From: Pyxidicoccus parkwaysis
GTDB taxonomy: Bacteria > Myxococcota > Myxococcia > Myxococcales > Myxococcaceae
Direction: 5' to 3'
Length of the DNA: 64,000 nt
Assembly (NCBI RefSeq): GCF_017301735.1
Contig: NZ_CP071090.1
Coordinates: 7,988,001-8,052,000, forward strand
Part shown: piece after piece, positions 8,232-16,885 of the stretch
Position numbering within the stretch: position 1 is the first letter of the stretch
Layout of the letters: the number at the start of each line of letters is the position of its first letter
Made by a program: the position numbers and the translations under genes
Notes under the pieces: model-generated
What the model saw: the letters and a program-made list of their open reading frames with translations, nothing else
Told to the model about the DNA's origin: nothing
Databases searched by the model: none

Positions 8232-9536
8232 TCAGCCCACGCGGGGTGGAGGCAAGATGAGCGTCGGGGTTCCGCAGCCGTCCGCCGTGGGGAAGAACGT
8301 GAGGTCCGGCCCCACGCCCTGGAGCGTGCGGAACGTCTCCATCAAGGGCAGGTCCAGCTCCATCGGTGCCACGCGCCGCACTCGCTGGCCGTCGCGCACC
8401 TCCCAGCCTCCGGCGATGAGGGACACCGTGCCGGGACGAGGCATCGTCGTGAAGGTCTCCACGCGAGCCACCAACTCCGTGTAGTGCGCGGGCAGCGCGT
8501 CGGTGCGCGGGACGATGAAGAGGTTGAAGGGCGATGGAGCCGGCGGCGAGGTGCCCTCGCGCAGACCTCGTCCGTTGGGCTCCGCTCCGAGCCGGGCCGC
8601 GGTTTCTCCCGAGTGCAGGAAGCCCTGCAAGCGGCCTTCATCGATGAGCCGCACCCTGCTCGCGGGCCGGCCTTCGTCGTCCTTTGCTCGGCGCCGGAGT
8701 CCTCGCGGGTGCAGCGGGTCATCCTCCACGGAGAGCACGGAGGGAAAGGCCTTCTTGCCCACGGCTCGCGCCAGGGCGGGAGTCGAGGCGACCACATCGC
8801 CTCGCAGCAGCCACGACAGTCCGGCCACGAGCGGAGCCGCGACCGGGGGACGCAGCACGAGCGGCAGTGCCGGGTTCGCAGCCTCCACCGGTCCCTCCAG
8901 CGCGGCGATGGCTTCAGCAAGCCGGTGGCGCAGCGGAACGAGGGCCGTGTCTTCCTCACCTGGCGGCAGTGCCACGGCGTCCACCACGGCGCCGCGCGAG
9001 GTCTCACAGCGAAGGAAGACCTCCTCGCTCGCATCCGACTGCGCGCTCTCGCTTCCGCCGGTTCGCAGCAGCACGGACGCGTTGGTGCGCCGCGTGAGCA
9101 CCAACGCCTGCACGATGACTCCTGCCGGCACCACCGTGCGGGCGATGTGCTCGGCTTGATGTCTCATGCGCTGCACGGAGAGGTCGGGCTGCCAGGATGG
9201 CAACGGCTCATCGAGCGCGGGCGCGGGTGGAATGGGGATTCGCACTCCGATGCTGGCTCGCTGCAGCGCTGAGTCCAGCAGGGGACGAAGGTCTCCCGCG
9301 GAACCCACGGGCGCGGAGGCGAAACCGTAGCGCTCTCCCTCCCATACTCGGGCGGCAGCGGAGAGAGCCACGCCGTGACTGGCGGCGAAGGTGCCTGCGT
9401 GGACCTCGTACTCCAGCGTCAGCCGATGGCTCGCGGAGAGGAAGAGCTCCACCGTGGCGGCCGTGTGTCTGGCGCCGAAGTCCTCCAGGACGGCGCGCGC
9501 CCCGGTGGCCAGCTCATGCGGGCCCATCAGGGCCAT
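8232..9536 (-). CDS. TldD/PmbA-family protein, PmbA-like partner
   Basis: About 434 residues from the ATG at 9536, which has AAGGA just upstream; an upstream GTG/ATG at 9584 is possible. The C-terminal half carries TldD/PmbA family features (EDDPLHPRGLRRRAKDDEG, then RLIDEGRLQGFLHS, and near the end GGWEVRDGQRV), but no HExxxH is present. That matches the non-catalytic TldE/PmbA subunit, which pairs with TldD to form a metalloprotease that trims modified peptides. The tldD gene lies divergently about 440 bp away. Confidence 0.85.
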   Translation of the reverse strand: MALMGPHELATGARAVLEDFGARHTAATVELFLSASHRLTLEYEVHAGTFAASHGVALSAAARVWEGERYGFASAPVGSAGDLRPLLDSALQRASIGVRIPIPPAPALDEPLPSWQPDLSVQRMRHQAEHIARTVVPAGVIVQALVLTRRTNASVLLRTGGSESAQSDASEEVFLRCETSRGAVVDAVALPPGEEDTALVPLRHRLAEAIAALEGPVEAANPALPLVLRPPVAAPLVAGLSWLLRGDVVASTPALARAVGKKAFPSVLSVEDDPLHPRGLRRRAKDDEGRPASRVRLIDEGRLQGFLHSGETAARLGAEPNGRGLREGTSPPAPSPFNLFIVPRTDALPAHYTELVARVETFTTMPRPGTVSLIAGGWEVRDGQRVRRVAPMELDLPLMETFRTLQGVGPDLTFFPTADGCGTPTLILPPPRVG

Positions 9537-9589
9537 GTGTCCTTCGTGCCCTTCTTGGGGGCCGCTGTCTCGCCTCTCACCCACGCGGC

Positions 9590-9961
9590 CTCATCATGCC
9601 GAGTGACCTCGTGCCTCCACAACACGATGAAGTGCACGGAATCAATCCAGGCCGCCCGCCCGAATCGCATCGAGGGATTCTCCACGCGGCTACTTCATGC
9701 CCCATCCGCACGTCATGCTTCCCTTGCACTCCACCTCACGAACGAGTGCACAGAGGTACCCCACGCTGCTCTCTCGAATCGCATCGAAGGACGCCTCCAT
9801 GCGGCTTCGTCATGTGCCATTCGCACGCCGTGCTTCCCCTACGCTCCGCGTCACGAACGAGTGCATAGCAACGCCCCGTACGGCTTCGCGAATCGTCATG
9901 TGCCGAGTCGCACCGATAGCGAGACTCCACTCCGCGCGGCCCCGGCACTCCGAGCGGAGGC
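9590..9961. repeat. non-coding region with 114-bp tandem repeat between TldD/PmbA genes
   Basis: Two good copies (9662-9775 and 9776-9889) both open GAATCGCATCGA and share blocks such as CACGAACGAGTGCA (9737 and 9851) and CATGC..TTCC. Decayed partial copies flank them on both sides. The period is exactly 114 bp, 38 codons, yet the translations have no consistent protein character and no ribosome site, so it is read as a non-coding minisatellite-like repeat. It fills the gap between the two divergent genes and may hold their promoters. Confidence 0.7.
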
Positions 9962-9977
9962 AGTGCTAGAAAGCACT
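9962..9977. promoter_or_regulatory. inverted repeat directly upstream of the tldD start
   Basis: AGTGCT-AGAA-AGCACT is a perfect 6-bp inverted repeat ending one base before the GTG start at 9979. There is no purine-rich ribosome site in front of that start, so translation may be leaderless and this element may overlap the promoter -10 region (GCTAGA). Confidence 0.35.
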
Positions 9978-9978
9978 C

Positions 9979-11277
9979 GTGCCCAAGGAGCCCATCGCCC
10001 TGGACTGGTTCGTGGAACGTCGCGAGGCGGCGGAGATCGCCCACACCCGCTCCGGGCTCCGCCTCCAGTCCCCCACCTGCGAGCGCGGCCTCTCCGAGTG
10101 CCGCACCATCGACGGCGGCACCGAGCACGCCTGGACCGAGCTCGTCCACGACGCACTCCCTCCCGGCGCCCTCCCCGCCGAAGTGGCCACTCGGGCCCGC
10201 GAGGTCATCGCTCCCGGGCCCCTGCTCACCGAGTCCCACGAGCACGCCACCGAAGTCATCCGCCGCCTCGTGGACGTGGCCCGTCACGCCGGTGCCTCCC
10301 ACCTGGACGTCCTGCTGCGCGAGGTGGACCGTCGCACCCTCTTCGCCACCCCGGAACGCCACGTCGAGGACCACTCCCGCTACGCCCTGCTGGAGGTGAA
10401 GGCCTTCCACTCCACCGACGGCGCCACCGCCGACCTCTGGCGCGCCCTGGCCTTCCCCGACGTGGCCCACCTGCGCGCCGCCCTGCCCTCCCTGGAGTCC
10501 ACCGTCGACGGCCTCGTGCGTGAGTTGCGGGAGACCACACCCGCCGTGCCCTGCCCCACCGCCACGCTGCCCATCGTCTTCCCGCCCGGCGCCGCGTCCG
10601 GCTGCTTCTTCCACGAGGTCTGCGGCCATCCGCTGGAGGGAGACGTCGTCGCGCGAAGCGGCTCGTACCTCGCTCGCCGCCTGGGACAGCGCATCGCCGA
10701 GCCCTGGCTCTCCGTGTCCGACGACCCCACCGACGGCCACTCCGCGCTCGCCTTCGCCTTTGACGACGAGGGCCACTCGGCCCGGTCCGTGCCGCTCCTC
10801 CGTGACGGCGTCGTCGCATCTCCGCTGCTCGACGCGCGCACGGCCCGCGCGCTGGGCCATGCGCCCAATGGCCACGGCCGGCGCGTGGACTTCCGGCACC
10901 CGCCCCTGCCCCGCATGGCCCACACTCGCGTGGAGCCCCATGAAGGCAACCTCAAGTCCCTGCTGGCCGACGTGGCGCACGGGCTGCTCGTGCAGCACCT
11001 CACGCCGCGGCACATGGACCTGCTGTCGGGAGACTTCAGCTTCTACATCGTCGAGGCGCGCGAGGTGCGCGACGGCCGCCCGGGGCGCCGCGTGTCACCG
11101 GGCATCCTCGGCGGAAACGGACTGGAGGCCCTGGCCTCCATCGACGCGGTGGGCGCCGACGCGAAGAACCTCTTCGCCACGCGCGGCTGCCGCAAGCTGG
11201 ACCACGGCCCGCTGCCCGTGTCCTTCGGGCAGCCCGCGGTGCGCTTCCGCGGGCTGCACGTCCGTCCCTGGCGCTGA
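9979..11277 (+). CDS. tldD: TldD-family zinc metallopeptidase, 432 aa
   Basis: GTG start, MPKEPIALDWFVERREAAE. The catalytic motif HEVCGH (residues 212-217) is the HExxxH zinc site of TldD. Downstream Cys/Asp-rich segments and the final glycine-rich block are also family-like. TldD forms a heterodimer with its PmbA/TldE partner and degrades unfolded or modified peptides; known clients include microcin B17 leader and CcdA. The partner is encoded divergently. In a genome rich in natural products it may mature ribosomal peptides, but that is inference. Confidence 0.9.
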   Translation: MPKEPIALDWFVERREAAEIAHTRSGLRLQSPTCERGLSECRTIDGGTEHAWTELVHDALPPGALPAEVATRAREVIAPGPLLTESHEHATEVIRRLVDVARHAGASHLDVLLREVDRRTLFATPERHVEDHSRYALLEVKAFHSTDGATADLWRALAFPDVAHLRAALPSLESTVDGLVRELRETTPAVPCPTATLPIVFPPGAASGCFFHEVCGHPLEGDVVARSGSYLARRLGQRIAEPWLSVSDDPTDGHSALAFAFDDEGHSARSVPLLRDGVVASPLLDARTARALGHAPNGHGRRVDFRHPPLPRMAHTRVEPHEGNLKSLLADVAHGLLVQHLTPRHMDLLSGDFSFYIVEAREVRDGRPGRRVSPGILGGNGLEALASIDAVGADAKNLFATRGCRKLDHGPLPVSFGQPAVRFRGLHVRPWR

Positions 11278-11291
11278 AGCGCCGAGGACGA

Positions 11292-12410
11292 CTACCCCTC
11301 CGGAGGCGGCTCCTCCGAGGGCATCGGCATGCAGATCCACGTGTCCGCGGGGAACGGCGGCAGCGGGTCATCCAGCGGGTCCGGAGGCGGCTCCTCGCCG
11401 AAGTTCGGAATCGCGAAGACGCGCTGCACGGAGACACCCGGGCTCGGCTCGATGACGGTCGGCGGAATCATCAGGGGACGCGGGCCCGCGGGGCCGGGCT
11501 CCTCCTCCGGCCCCGGCACGTACGTGTCCGTGAAGCTCACCGTCACCGGCTCCGTCACGCCCGGCGGCAGCACCAGCGCGAAGTAGCCCACCATGCTCAC
11601 CGGGTCCGGCAGCACGGAGAAGCCCATGGGCGACTGGCCCGGCGCACCCGACGGCGCCGCCCAGTCCAGCGCCATCAGCGTGCCCGCGCTCGTCTCACCC
11701 GCCACGCTGTCCATCGGTGACAGGAAGAAGTCATAGAAGAAGCTGGGCATGTGCACGAAGAGGAGCACCACACCGCCCGTCTTCGCCGGGTCCATCAGGT
11801 CCGCCACCGTGGTGGGCGTGCCCTGCGCCGTGAGGTGCTGCGCCACCGCGTCCAGCGCGCCCGCGTTGCCCACCATCAGCGCCGTCTGCGACATGCACTG
11901 GGTGACGTTCACCTGGATGGGGCGCAGGTACGTGGTGGGGTAGTACGTCGCGGACGGCACCGGGAAGTACGCGTCCGGGTTGTCGAAGGTGACGGGCCCG
12001 GACGGAGGCAGGGCCTCGGCGTAGTACGGCGTGGTGTCGTCCACCGTCACCCCGTCCACCTGCCAGTGGCCCGTGGGCAGCGGCTCGCCGCTGGTGGCCT
12101 CGGGCAGGCCCGGCGCGGCGAGGCGCACCCGCGCGCTGGGGATGGCCGAGTACACGAGGAACGAAGTCCCATCGAAAATCGCGGGGTCCTCGCCGGGGCC
12201 CTCCTGTTCAGGGTCCGGCGGGGGGGCGCTGAGGACCTGCACGAGGAAGGCCTCGGGGTCGAACACGAAGCCCGACACGGAGGCGTGCGCCGCCGGCAGC
12301 TCCACGAGGGGCGCGTCCGGTCCGGGCGTGAAGCCACCGGGCTCGGCGTCGGAGCAGCCGCCCAGGGCGGCGGCGAGCAGGAGGCTGGCAGTGAATGTAC
12401 GAGCGTTCAT
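11292..12410 (-). CDS. outer-membrane lipoprotein, about 372 aa
   Basis: Starts MNARTFTASLLLAAALGGCSD, with an excellent lipobox (ALGGC). Start 12410 has GAGG 6 bp upstream; ATG 12422 is an alternative. The body is proline- and acid-rich, with a carboxypeptidase-regulatory/Ig-like section around the stretch VSGFVFDPEA and a tail full of PPPDP and PEEEP. No enzymatic motif was seen. It follows the multihaem cytochrome by 15 bp on the same strand, so it probably serves the same extracellular redox complex, for example as an anchor or scaffold. Confidence 0.75.
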   Translation of the reverse strand: MNARTFTASLLLAAALGGCSDAEPGGFTPGPDAPLVELPAAHASVSGFVFDPEAFLVQVLSAPPPDPEQEGPGEDPAIFDGTSFLVYSAIPSARVRLAAPGLPEATSGEPLPTGHWQVDGVTVDDTTPYYAEALPPSGPVTFDNPDAYFPVPSATYYPTTYLRPIQVNVTQCMSQTALMVGNAGALDAVAQHLTAQGTPTTVADLMDPAKTGGVVLLFVHMPSFFYDFFLSPMDSVAGETSAGTLMALDWAAPSGAPGQSPMGFSVLPDPVSMVGYFALVLPPGVTEPVTVSFTDTYVPGPEEEPGPAGPRPLMIPPTVIEPSPGVSVQRVFAIPNFGEEPPPDPLDDPLPPFPADTWICMPMPSEEPPPEG

Positions 12411-12425
12411 CGAGAGCCTCATCGG

Positions 12426-14330
12426 TTACCGGGCGGGCAGCACGTGCTCCGCCGGAGGCGTCGTCACGTGGCACGCGTTGGCGCAGTTGCCGTAGATGTT
12501 GGGAGTGGACGAAGGCTCCTGGAACTCCAGGTCCTTGTACTCGTCGCCGTGCGTGCCGGGGTGGCAGCCGGCGCAGGCCACCATGCTGGGGCGCAGGGCG
12601 CTCTCGCGCGTCAGGTGGCAGAGGGTGCAGTCACCCTTGTTCTGCGCGTACTTGCGCGAGCTCATGTGGATGCGGTGCATGAAGTCCGAGACGTGGCCCA
12701 CCGACTCGTCGTGGTGGCACGCCTTGCACGTCTCCACGTGGTCCACGGAGACGCCGTGGTGCACGTTGCTCAGCGAGTTCACCCCGTTGTGGCACACCTG
12801 GCAGTTGCCGATGCGGCCCGGGTACGTGGTGGCCTGCGTCTGTCCCACCTGGAAGAAGAACGGGTCCAGGCGGTTGAGGCGCTCGCCCATGAAGTTGCGG
12901 TGCCCCTTGAGGAGGATGGCGTAGGTGCCGGGCTTCGCGTCCTCCGGGAGCGCCACCCGGTAGCGCGTGGTCGGCCGGTGCTCCATGGCGCCGGGGCGGA
13001 ACTCCACGCCGGCGGGCACGTAGAACTCGGGCTCGCTCGTCATCGGGTAGGCGAAGTACGGCGGCGTGAAGCTGCCGTTGACCACCTTCAAGTCTTGCAG
13101 CGGGCCCACCACCTTGTAGCCGGACTCGGAGGCGCTGCCGTCGCGCCAGGTCAGCAGCATGCTCCCGTTGAAGTAGGCCAGGCCGTTGGACGCGTCCCCC
13201 ATGTAGTCCAGGTAGGACGGCATGGTGTCGCGCGGATGCAGCGCGTGGCCGTCGCCGTCCTGGAGGGACACGACGAAGTCCAGCGTCTCGCCGGGCTGGT
13301 AGAAGCGGCCGTTGGGAGGCCGGCCCACCTGCACCTTCTGCGTCAGGCCGAAGCCGCAGGCCACCGGCACGTCCGTGGCGAGGCCATCCGCGCCCACCTG
13401 ATAGCAGGTGGTGGGGCGCTCGGCGGACGGGACGAAGTTGACGGGGAAGAGGAAGGGCTTCTTGGGGAGCAGGCTCCAGGTGATGCGGATGACGCCCTCA
13501 CCGGTGAGCTGCGGCATGGTGAAGGTCTTGAACGGGTTGGTGGAGCCCGCGAAGGACACCTTCACCGCGGTGGCGTACTCGAGCGCGCCGTAGTTGGGGG
13601 ACGGCTGGGGGTTCGGGTCACCGGGATACGCGGGCCGGGCAATGCCGGAGACGGTGCGGCTGACGCGCGTGCGGCCGGTGGCGCTGTTCTCCCCGAGGAA
13701 GTCCGTGCGCAGGTACGTCTGGCTGGCGCGCACGTTGCCGTCCGCGTCGAGCACCTCCAACAGGAGCGTGTCGTCGTTGGAGAGCATCCACGCGGCGTTC
13801 TCGAAGAACGTCTCGCGCTGGAAGGTGGCCACGTCGGTGCGCTTCCACTCGTCGCGGCCGATGGTGAGCCCGGACCAGTCCAGGTCCTTGAACTCCGACT
13901 GGAGGCGCACCCACGCGGACGGCTTGCGCAGGTCGTTGTAGTCGGTCTGCTCGCCGAGCGAGAGGTCCATCGCGGAGAACTCGCGCAGGAAGTAGAGCTC
14001 GCCCGGGGTGACGTCCTGCCGCGCCGTGGGCTCCACGGCGGGCGCCAGCGGATAGCCGGAGTTGAGCGGGACGCAGGTGTCCGGGTACGCGGGCAGCGTC
14101 AATCCGCCCTTCGACACCGACTCTCCGTTGGGCAGCATCGCGCAGCCCTTGAAGGACAGCAGCGACAGCGAGATGGCACCCGAGGCGGAGCTCGAGTACG
14201 GGTCGAACGCGCGAGCACCCCGGCCGCGCGTGCCCTCGGCGTCGGAGGTGTCGAGGAGGTTGCAGCCCGAGGCCATTGCCAGCAGCGGCAGTGACAGGAG
14301 CAGACTCTTGAGGGTGGGGGGCGATTTCAT
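12426..14330 (-). CDS. multihaem cytochrome lipoprotein (OmcA/MtrC-like), 634 aa
   Basis: Starts MKSPPTLKSLLLSLPLLAMA followed by SGCN, a lipobox, so it is probably an outer-membrane lipoprotein. The C-terminal quarter carries c-type haem sites CQVCH, CKACH, CTLCH and CAGCH, plus CANACH, which has three residues between the cysteines and may be a nonstandard fifth site. Extra His residues lie close by and could be distal ligands. The first 500 residues are beta-rich. The layout recalls OmcA/MtrC-type electron conduits, but with only about five haems rather than ten. It should transfer electrons at the cell surface. Co-transcribed with the following lipoprotein. Confidence 0.85.
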   Translation of the reverse strand: MKSPPTLKSLLLSLPLLAMASGCNLLDTSDAEGTRGRGARAFDPYSSSASGAISLSLLSFKGCAMLPNGESVSKGGLTLPAYPDTCVPLNSGYPLAPAVEPTARQDVTPGELYFLREFSAMDLSLGEQTDYNDLRKPSAWVRLQSEFKDLDWSGLTIGRDEWKRTDVATFQRETFFENAAWMLSNDDTLLLEVLDADGNVRASQTYLRTDFLGENSATGRTRVSRTVSGIARPAYPGDPNPQPSPNYGALEYATAVKVSFAGSTNPFKTFTMPQLTGEGVIRITWSLLPKKPFLFPVNFVPSAERPTTCYQVGADGLATDVPVACGFGLTQKVQVGRPPNGRFYQPGETLDFVVSLQDGDGHALHPRDTMPSYLDYMGDASNGLAYFNGSMLLTWRDGSASESGYKVVGPLQDLKVVNGSFTPPYFAYPMTSEPEFYVPAGVEFRPGAMEHRPTTRYRVALPEDAKPGTYAILLKGHRNFMGERLNRLDPFFFQVGQTQATTYPGRIGNCQVCHNGVNSLSNVHHGVSVDHVETCKACHHDESVGHVSDFMHRIHMSSRKYAQNKGDCTLCHLTRESALRPSMVACAGCHPGTHGDEYKDLEFQEPSSTPNIYGNCANACHVTTPPAEHVLPAR

Positions 14331-14445
14331 GAGGACTCGTGCCCGACGGGCATCACCGTCCGGAGGGCAGACGGTAAGAATCTGAGAAAACCAGCGAGCC
14401 CGGGACTCTACTGGCCAACCCGGGACGACGCCAGCCACCGGCCGA

Positions 14446-15513
14446 TCACGGCAACGTCCGGAGGTACCGGTACACCGCCCGGAGGTCCTCCTCGTGCATT
14501 CCCGAGAAGGAAACCCACGGCATGGCCAGCTTGTTGACCTTCCCCTTGCGGCCGGGCGCGGGGGCCAGGTCGCGGAAGGCGGTGAAGCGGGCGACGAAGG
14601 CGTCCTCGTCCAATCCACGCAGGGTGCGGCCCTTGGGCGTCAGGTCGGGGACCCACTCCTTGCCCAGGGGCGTGTGGGCGGGCCGATTCCCGGCGAATGG
14701 CGCGGGTGGGTTTCCGCCCGTGTGACAGAAGGCACACTGCGCCACGGTGGCGAGGTAACGGCCGCGTTCCACGGCGTCGTCGCCGGGCGGGGCCACCGGG
14801 CCGGTGAGGGGCTCGGCGAGGTCCTGGATGTCGGCGGCGACGTCCGCCGGCAGCTCCGTGCGGGGCACGCCGCGAGGGACGGGCGGCACCGTGCGCAGGT
14901 AGGCCACCAGCGCGCGGGTGTCGTCGTCGGACAGGGCGCGCAGGGCGGGGTACGGCATCCACGGGAAGAGGACGCGGCCGTCGCGGCCCCGGCCCTCGCG
15001 CAGCGCGCGCAGCAACTCCGCGTCCGTCCAGCGGCCCAGGCCATGCTCCGGGTCCGAGGTGAGGTTGGGCGCGCAGATGCGCACCGGCAGGCCCCACTCC
15101 TCTCCGTAGCAGGCGCCGGCGAGCGGCGTGCCCTGGAGCGGTCCACCGTAGCGCGTGAAGTCGCGCTCGGAGTGACAGGCCACGCATCCGAGGACGTTCT
15201 GCGCGAGGTAGCGGCCGCGCTCCACGCTCGCCGCCGTCGGGGCGGGCGCGGAGGGAGCGGGCGTCCCTGGCGGGCCTTGCGGCGCGGACGGCGCACCCGT
15301 GGCGGGCGTCGCGGTCTGGGCTTGCGGCGCGGACGGAACGTCGGCGGGCGTCCCCGTCTGGGCTTGCGGCGCGGACGGAGCCACATGGGCAGACGCCTCC
15401 GTCTGCTTTTGCGCGACGGGCACCTCCTCACGCTGGCGGCAGGCGCTGCTCCACAGCAGCGCCGCGACGAGGGCACCTCTTCCGAGACGGATGGCACTCA
15501 TGACGGCGCGCAT
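14446..15513 (-). CDS. dihaem cytochrome c, lipoprotein-like, 355 aa
   Basis: Starts at the ATG 15513, whose A is also the last base of the upstream Rieske stop codon (TGATG), implying translational coupling. The N-terminus is hydrophobic with a possible lipobox ending in SSAC near residue 24. Residues about 30-80 are a repetitive Ala/Pro/Thr linker (PSAPQAQT repeated). Two class-I cytochrome c domains follow, with CVACH and CAFCH haem sites and Met-rich or WMPYPALR-type distal segments. It should sit in the periplasm or on the outer membrane and pass electrons. Neighbours suggest it may serve the Rieske protein. Confidence 0.85.
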   Translation of the reverse strand: MRAVMSAIRLGRGALVAALLWSSACRQREEVPVAQKQTEASAHVAPSAPQAQTGTPADVPSAPQAQTATPATGAPSAPQGPPGTPAPSAPAPTAASVERGRYLAQNVLGCVACHSERDFTRYGGPLQGTPLAGACYGEEWGLPVRICAPNLTSDPEHGLGRWTDAELLRALREGRGRDGRVLFPWMPYPALRALSDDDTRALVAYLRTVPPVPRGVPRTELPADVAADIQDLAEPLTGPVAPPGDDAVERGRYLATVAQCAFCHTGGNPPAPFAGNRPAHTPLGKEWVPDLTPKGRTLRGLDEDAFVARFTAFRDLAPAPGRKGKVNKLAMPWVSFSGMHEEDLRAVYRYLRTLP

Positions 15514-16520
15514 CACTCCTGGCCGGGGGCATCCACGGGGCGGCCCAGACGGAGGGCGCTCACCGCGCGGCGGTATTCGATGGGCAGGCGGTCCGCCTGC
15601 ACGTGCACCTCGCCCGCGAAGTCCAGCGGGTGCGCTCTCGGACGCTGGCCCTCGGCGATGAGCCGGTCCTGCTCGAGGATGGCCAGCTCCGACCTGGTGA
15701 ACATGTCGGCGAAGTTGCGGATGCGCGGGTGGTACGAGGCGAAATAGAAGCACTGCATCTTCTCTTCCGACACGGGCGACGCCACCGCGTACACCGTATG
15801 CGTATAGAAGAGGGTCGGTTTGAAGGCCAGGCGCGCCGTGAAGGGAAAGCGCACCTCGTACGTGAGCGTGGTGCGGTCCACCTTCGGGGGCACCCCGTCC
15901 ATGGCCGGTGACAGCGCCGGGTACACCACGCGCGCGCGCAATCCGTCGGGCAGCTTCTCCACGTCGTAGGCAGCGACCTCCTGCTGCTCAGGGTTGCCGA
16001 ACGTGCCTTTGTGAACCCACGACAGGTGTGCCACGTCGAGGACGATTTCCATCATCCGGCCCGCGGACACGTCCCAGTCCAGACGCGGCAGCGGCACCGT
16101 GGCGAGGCTGCCGTCCTCCAACTCCGGCCACTCCGGCAGCGGCGCGGCGGGCTGCGGCGACAGACAAACCCAGACGAGGCCGTAGCGCTCGGCCGCCGAC
16201 CAGGCGGAGAGGCGCGCTCGCGGAGGCACCGGCACCCCGGGCTGCGAGGGAATGCGCACGCACCGCCCATCCTGGCCGTACGTCCAGCCATGGAAGCCGC
16301 AGCGCAGTCCGTCAGGGCCCGACTCGCCCTGACAGAGGTCCGCGCCCCGGTGCGCGCAGTAGCGCTGCGTGGCGGCCACGCCCGAGCCGGTCCTCCAGAC
16401 CACGAGGTCCGTGCCCAGCAGTCGCGCCGGGAGCGGCCGTTCCTTCAGCTCGTGCGAGAAGGCGACCGGGTGCCAGTACGGAGCAAAGGTCTCCGAGTAC
16501 GAGCGAACGCCGTCAGCCAT
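15513..16520 (-). CDS. Rieske non-haem iron oxygenase, 335 aa
   Basis: The N-terminal Rieske [2Fe-2S] site has Cys55-x-His57 and Cys74-x2-His77 (CAHRGADLC, CGFHGW). The catalytic domain contains VAHLSWVHKG, giving the two His (165, 170) of the mononuclear iron centre. It resembles aromatic-ring/side-chain hydroxylases (VanA and related), single-component alpha subunit length, and needs an electron donor; no reductase is adjacent, but a cytochrome c is. It is coupled to the small peptide gene upstream by GTGA overlap (GTG 16526, alternative start) or starts at ATG 16520. No signal peptide was seen. Substrate unknown; the peptide neighbour is a candidate. Confidence 0.88.
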   Translation of the reverse strand: MADGVRSYSETFAPYWHPVAFSHELKERPLPARLLGTDLVVWRTGSGVAATQRYCAHRGADLCQGESGPDGLRCGFHGWTYGQDGRCVRIPSQPGVPVPPRARLSAWSAAERYGLVWVCLSPQPAAPLPEWPELEDGSLATVPLPRLDWDVSAGRMMEIVLDVAHLSWVHKGTFGNPEQQEVAAYDVEKLPDGLRARVVYPALSPAMDGVPPKVDRTTLTYEVRFPFTARLAFKPTLFYTHTVYAVASPVSEEKMQCFYFASYHPRIRNFADMFTRSELAILEQDRLIAEGQRPRAHPLDFAGEVHVQADRLPIEYRRAVSALRLGRPVDAPGQE

Positions 16521-16522
16521 GC

Positions 16523-16708
16523 TCACGCCAGCGCGAGCGGGGCAATCTTGCTCTCAATCTCCTCGAGCAGGAAGTCGATCTCCTCGATCTCATCCAGCTT
16601 CTCGGGAGCCGCCGCCACCGCCTGGACGGGCTCGGCCGCAGGGGCGGCGGAGGAAGTCGCGGAAGCAGCAGGCTCTACCGGGGACTGCGTCAGCACATCC
16701 GACGCCAT
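16523..16708 (-). CDS. 61-aa Ala/Glu-rich peptide, candidate modified-peptide precursor
   Basis: ATG at 16708 with GAGG ribosome site (CGAGGAGCTCTC) upstream. The first half is Ala/Pro/Ser-rich and disordered (for example EPAASATSSAAPAAEP). The second half is an acidic amphipathic helix (KLDEIEEIDFLLEEIESK) followed by a short hydrophobic tail IAPLALA. This division into acidic leader and short tail resembles RiPP precursors, but no known family is recognised, and no Cys, Ser or Thr occurs in the tail. It is immediately upstream of, and overlapping with, the Rieske oxygenase. It may instead be a small partner or regulatory protein. The gene is real on coupling grounds; the function is inferred. 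Confidence 0.6.
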   Translation of the reverse strand: MASDVLTQSPVEPAASATSSAAPAAEPVQAVAAAPEKLDEIEEIDFLLEEIESKIAPLALA

Positions 16709-16885
16709 GAGAGCTCCTCGAATGGGGGGACCCTGATGCTCGGGGGAATACGGGATGACTGTCAACGCGTCGGTTCGGACCTGGTCGTGTATTACCATGT
16801 TTCACGCGGAGTGGGCCGCATGGGCTGCCGCGCCGCGCCATGACTTTCTTGGTTCACCGGGGCGCCGCTAGACTGCGCGTCCCCC

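Noticed and set aside
11751..14294. Long plus-strand open frame over the cytochrome/lipoprotein region
   Set aside because: Antisense of the haem-protein genes, which have clear motifs and ribosome sites on the other strand.
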